From assembly GCA_965238125.1 (NCBI GenBank), contig OZ250179.1:4526001-4590000 (forward strand): a stretch of 64,000 bases of DNA, in the 5' to 3' direction. The notes beneath the pieces were generated by a model. The model saw only the letters and a program-made list of their open reading frames with translations. It had not been told where the DNA came from and did not search any database. The translations under genes and the position numbers were made by a program. This document shows, in pieces, positions 60,993 to 64,000 of the stretch (within the stretch, counting starts at the first letter, position 1; the number at the start of each line of letters is the position of its first letter). This DNA comes from UBA6623 sp965238125. Lineage in GTDB: Bacteria; Acidobacteriota; Terriglobia; Bryobacterales; UBA6623.

Positions 60993-62393
60993 TCAAGCGG
61001 CGCGGGCACGGGCCTCCCAGTAATCCTCGAACCTTCCGCTCAGCCGACAGCAGCGCAACGCGATGATGGCGTTGGCGCCGCGCACCGTCCAGAACATGCC
61101 GGAGCGCTTTAACCGCGCGCCGATCACCTTCTTGCAGCCCGCCTCGACCACTCCCGAGCCGACAAACAATCCCTGGCGGCGAAACTCGGGATACCGCATC
61201 CGCTCGGCGTTGCGCTCGAAGTAGTCCGCCTCGTTGGCGAGCAAATGGGCCGACTCCTGATTCGGCGTGGAGAACCCGCGTAAGACTTTCACCAACGCCT
61301 TGATCTTGCCTTGTTCGAGCTTGTGCAACAACCGCGCGGCCCAACGTTTCCGCCGGCGCTCATCGCTCGGGAACAGTTTCGCCGACAACTCCCACAGATG
61401 CTGCCGCGCATGGTAAAGGTCGACGATCTCGACGGCGCCGGGGAAGTGCTGATGTGCCAGGTTCCAGATCCAGGGCGCGCCGTCGCCGAGAATGACTTTC
61501 TTGCGAGCACGGCTCCAGCCCCGCCGCCAAGCTTCCGTATACAGCCGCAAGCCGAACGCCTCGGCTCCCTCGATCGCCGCGCTGTAACTGGTCGAGTTCT
61601 CGTCGCGCCGCGGCCGGCCTTGTTCGTCGGTGGTGGTTTGGGTGAAGACGCAGCCGAGTTTGACCTCGCGGGTGCGGGCCGGCCGCCCCGCGGTTTTTCC
61701 GACACGGCCGGCGGTCTCGGCGGCCACGACGGGAATGCCCGTGCCGTCCATTTCGATGTAGAGCAGGGGCACGGCGGGGGCGGCGACGTGCGGCAAGTCG
61801 AGTTGCTTGGCGCGTTGGATCGCCACTTGCTCGCGGGCTTCGATGTCGGCGCCGAGGGCCTCGGCATGGCGTTCGACGGACTTGGCGGTAACGTCGAGAC
61901 CGGCCAAGACGTCGAGTTGTTCACGGCCTTGCTCGAAAGAAGTTTCGCTGCCCACCAGCGCCATCATGCGGCGCACGCCGGGCGAGCAGGCGGTGCCTTC
62001 GATGTCGAGTTCGCGGTCGCGCGGGCTTTGTCCCCGGCGGCATGTCGAGCAGAGGTAGTAGGCGCGCTCGAAACGCACCTCGCCCACCACGGTGGTAAGT
62101 TGTTTGGGGCGAGTATCGCGGTAGCAAGCTTGTTGACCGCAGGGGCAGGGGATTCGGGACGGCACGGTCTCGGAGGACGACAGTAACTTGCTCAGCAGCG
62201 TGGTCCCGGCGCGATGCATGGTGCCGCGAACCGCCGTCTCGACGGCTTCGAGATCGAGGGGGTCGCCGCGGCGTTGGCCGCGGAAGATGACCCCGAGCAG
62301 CTGCGTCACTTCTTGGGCGACTTCGTGGCGGATGGTTTCGGCCGTTTTTTTTCCTGGGGCTTCGGGGTGTCTGCGGCGGGTCGCAGACGGCAA
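60993..62393 (-). CDS. ISKra4-family transposase
   Basis: 466 residues in the main frame, complete. Segments include the zinc-type CPCGQQACYRDTRPKQ and YYLCSTCRRGQSP, the first catalytic Asp in LLYIEMDGTGIP, the second in VILGDGAPWIWNLAHQHFPG and VEIVDLYHARQHLWE, and the C-terminal VGSGVVEAGCKKVIGARLKR (catalytic Glu). Start codon uncertain because it is probably made by -1 frameshifting from ORF A over the A8 tract (62345-62352, read as T8 on the plus strand). Confidence 0.9.
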   Translation of the reverse strand: MPSATRRRHPEAPGKKTAETIRHEVAQEVTQLLGVIFRGQRRGDPLDLEAVETAVRGTMHRAGTTLLSKLLSSSETVPSRIPCPCGQQACYRDTRPKQLTTVVGEVRFERAYYLCSTCRRGQSPRDRELDIEGTACSPGVRRMMALVGSETSFEQGREQLDVLAGLDVTAKSVERHAEALGADIEAREQVAIQRAKQLDLPHVAAPAVPLLYIEMDGTGIPVVAAETAGRVGKTAGRPARTREVKLGCVFTQTTTDEQGRPRRDENSTSYSAAIEGAEAFGLRLYTEAWRRGWSRARKKVILGDGAPWIWNLAHQHFPGAVEIVDLYHARQHLWELSAKLFPSDERRRKRWAARLLHKLEQGKIKALVKVLRGFSTPNQESAHLLANEADYFERNAERMRYPEFRRQGLFVGSGVVEAGCKKVIGARLKRSGMFWTVRGANAIIALRCCRLSGRFEDYWEARARAA

Positions 62394-62704
62394 ATGCTTT
62401 CGTTGACATCGAGCAATTGCCGGCTGAGTTGTTGGAAGCGATGAAACTCGGCCACCTGGCGTTCGGCCTTGCGGCGATCCGCGGGCGAAGAGAAGGTCTC
62501 AGTCACGGTCTTGCCGCTCACTTTTTTGGTGAGGCGGAAATGCGGACCATGGGGCGGTTGGTCGGGTTGGTGGCAGCGGCAATTCGGTTTGCCGCAGCGG
62601 CCGCGGGTGGCGGTAATCGAGCCGCTGCGAAAGTCTCCTAAGTGGAGGATCTCGGAGAGAATCGCGGCACGTTGTCGTTCGAGGGCAGCGAGAGATTGGG
62701 GCAC
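62306..62704 (-). CDS. ISKra4 ORF A (DUF6788-type)
   Basis: 132 residues, same protein as at 37258, GTG start with SD AGGAGGTG. GSITATRGRCGKPNCRCHQP is a Cys-rich DNA-binding-type region. It overlaps the transposase frame. Confidence 0.8.
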   Translation of the reverse strand: MPQSLAALERQRAAILSEILHLGDFRSGSITATRGRCGKPNCRCHQPDQPPHGPHFRLTKKVSGKTVTETFSSPADRRKAERQVAEFHRFQQLSRQLLDVNESICRLRPAADTPKPQEKKRPKPSATKSPKK

Positions 62705-62840
62705 GGGGCACCTCCTTATTACCTAGCGTATACATACGCAAGGAAAAACGCCACAAAAAAAGACAAACCCACAAGCTCCCACATTTATGTCGCGCACCCG
62801 TTCTAACGCCGCCCAAGACACGTTGTGCTAAGTTGGGGAA

Positions 62841-63875
62841 ATGCAAATTTCAGGGCGGCATCTTTGGCTGCGAGCGGGGTTCCCGCTGCTGCTCGCGTTA
62901 ACGTGGGTTCTGTTGCCGGCGGCGCAAACGTCGCCCGACTCGGCGGAGCGTTGGTACAAGGGCAATCTCCACACGCACACCATCAACAGCGACGGCGACA
63001 GCTCTCCGGACGCGGTGGCGCGCTGGTACAAGGAACACCGCTACAACTTCTTATTCCTCACCGATCACGATTATCGAACCGACCCCGACGGGCTGAATTC
63101 GATCTTCGCCGCCGAGGAGCGTTTCTTGCTGATTGCCGGGGAAGAGGTCACTTCTCGATTCGAGCAGAAGCCGCTTCACGTCAACGGGCTCGACCTTCGC
63201 CATACCGTTCCGCCGGTGTTCGGCGAAAGCGTGGTCGATACGATTCAGAAAAACGTCGACGCGATTCTCGAAGCCGGAGGCGTGCCGTCGCTCAACCATC
63301 CCAACTATCGCTGGGCCGTGACGCCGGCCGAGTTGGGACAGGTCCAGGGGCTGCATCTGTTCGAAGTCTACAACGGCCATCCGGCAACCCATGACACGGG
63401 CGGGGGCGGGGTCCCGGGGCTCGAAGCCATGTGGGACGCCGTGCTTTCGTCGGGCAATCGGGTTTACGGCATCGCGGTTGACGACGCGCACCGGTTCAAG
63501 GTGTTCGGGCCGGATTACTCGAATCCGGGCCGCGGCTGGGTCAACGTCAAGGCGCGCGAACTCTCGGCCGAGGCCATTCTCGAAGGCATCGAAAAAGGGC
63601 GCTTTTATTCCTCGACCGGCGTTGTGCTCGACAACGTGGAATGGCTCGTCGACGGGTTGCGGATTGACATTATTCCACCGGAGGGAGACAAGGAAGACGA
63701 GGAAGACGAAACGAAATACACGACCGACTTTATCGGGAAAGGCGGCAAGCTGCTGGCGCGCTCGTTCGACAGCCCGGCGGCCTATACGCTGAAGCCGGGC
63801 GAGGCGTACGTGCGCGCCAAAGTGACGTCGTCGCAGGGCGAGGTTGCCTGGGTGCAGCCGGTCTTTTCTCGATAA
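62841..63875 (+). CDS. Secreted PHP-domain metallohydrolase
   Basis: 344 residues, ATG 62841. Signal peptide FPLLLALTWVLLPAAQ. PHP motifs: GNLHTHTINSDGDSSP (first His cluster), FLFLTDHDYRTD, LLIAGEEVTS, VPSLNHPNYRW and GIAVDDAHRF, a full set of metal-binding His/Asp/Glu. A beta domain closes the protein (PGEAYVRAKVTSSQGEVAWV). Exported metal-dependent hydrolase, perhaps a phosphoesterase or amidohydrolase of the CehA/McbA group. Related in type to the protein at 5941-7470 but much shorter. It starts 32 bp beyond the duplication of ISKra4. Confidence 0.82.
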   Translation: MQISGRHLWLRAGFPLLLALTWVLLPAAQTSPDSAERWYKGNLHTHTINSDGDSSPDAVARWYKEHRYNFLFLTDHDYRTDPDGLNSIFAAEERFLLIAGEEVTSRFEQKPLHVNGLDLRHTVPPVFGESVVDTIQKNVDAILEAGGVPSLNHPNYRWAVTPAELGQVQGLHLFEVYNGHPATHDTGGGGVPGLEAMWDAVLSSGNRVYGIAVDDAHRFKVFGPDYSNPGRGWVNVKARELSAEAILEGIEKGRFYSSTGVVLDNVEWLVDGLRIDIIPPEGDKEDEEDETKYTTDFIGKGGKLLARSFDSPAAYTLKPGEAYVRAKVTSSQGEVAWVQPVFSR

Positions 63876-63959
63876 GGGTTCGGCGAGACCTTCCGAAACC
63901 GCCGATCGGCTCGCGCGACTTGACGGCGGCGGGGCCGAGGCGTTCTACTTGACTGAGTT

Positions 63960-64000
63960 ATGTCGATTCCCAAAGAACAACAAATCTCCCTCGTTGACCG
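63960..64000 (+). CDS. Possible gene start at window edge
   Basis: ATG 63960 opens a frame (MSIPKEQQISLVD) that runs off the window. Too little sequence to assign; listed only because the frame stays open and follows a short intergenic gap. Confidence 0.2.
   Translation, partial: MSIPKEQQISLVD

Larger units (their letters stand above)
60968..62799 (-). mobile_element. ISKra4-family insertion sequence, complete copy (1832 bp)
   Basis: Ends GGGTGTGCGACATAAATG (60968) and, inward from 62799, GGGTGCGCGACATAAATG. Perfect 10-bp flanking duplication GTTCTAACGC at 60958-60967 and 62800-62809. Inserted between the VOC and PHP genes. Transposase reads leftwards. Confidence 0.93.

Overview
The window is high-GC bacterial DNA that reads like an acidobacterium of the Bryobacterales/Solibacter group. 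The pointers are a TIGR03437-type domain (a domain described from Solibacter), a serine/threonine-kinase/WD40-like (PD40) fusion, secreted CehA/McbA-type PHP hydrolases, an FG-GAP/VCBS protein, and dispersed intergenic inverted-repeat elements. This placement is inference; no 16S or ribosomal protein gene is present.

Layout. 1-0.55 kb: edge of an IS630-like transposase. 1-6 kb: sugar epimerase and a two-component cluster (start-less histidine kinase, Rcp1-like regulator, receiver-kinase, frameshifted OmpR-type regulator). 6-16.9 kb: housekeeping and secreted genes (CehA-like, tandem M42 peptidase, thrS, fmdB-like, LacI regulator, membrane protein, VCBS protein). 17-18.2 kb: decayed ISNCY-like transposase. 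18.35 kb: tRNA-Lys(CTT), with an integrase on its 3' flank. 18.4-25.6 kb: tightly coupled island genes (integrase, zinc-finger protein, excisionase, CHC2-like, DUF3102-methyltransferase, DUF3102, DUF3987). 24.4-46.3 kb: an insertion-sequence graveyard with two IS630, six IS1380-family copies or partial copies plus a fragment, and a truncated ISKra4. Between these lie island genes (TPR, RidA, methyltransferase, DUF5678/retropepsin-like, primase-polymerase, SSB-tip protein) and a second, inverted copy of the tRNA-Lys attachment core at 40.08 kb. 43 kb: tRNA-His and a cheA remnant. 44.2-47.7 kb: a radical SAM gene split by IS1380. 47.8-64 kb: chromosomal genes (pcrA/uvrD, kinase-PD40 pseudogene, pilT, TIGR03437-DUF192 fusion, M20 dipeptidase, pterin dehydratase, DUF2911, VOC, PHP hydrolase), several with MITE-like repeats between them, and a complete ISKra4.

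The main story is damage that can still be read. Target-site duplications are visible for IS630 (TA), IS1380 (five 5-bp pairs) and ISKra4 (10 bp). Removing the elements on paper restores three reading frames: DUF3987, a SAM-dependent methyltransferase and a B12/radical-SAM protein. The right end of the IS1380 elements carries an SD-like AGGG and an ATG reading outward, and this ATG is in frame with the downstream remnant at all three junctions with a protein-coding gene. A 177-bp MITE-like element sits in a CTAG duplication between an SSB-tip gene and a primase gene, with a related copy 17.6 kb away.

Several genes carry single-base frameshifts or nonsense codons. I read these as decay, but assembly indels cannot be excluded from the sequence alone. 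No CRISPR array, rRNA or riboswitch was recognised.
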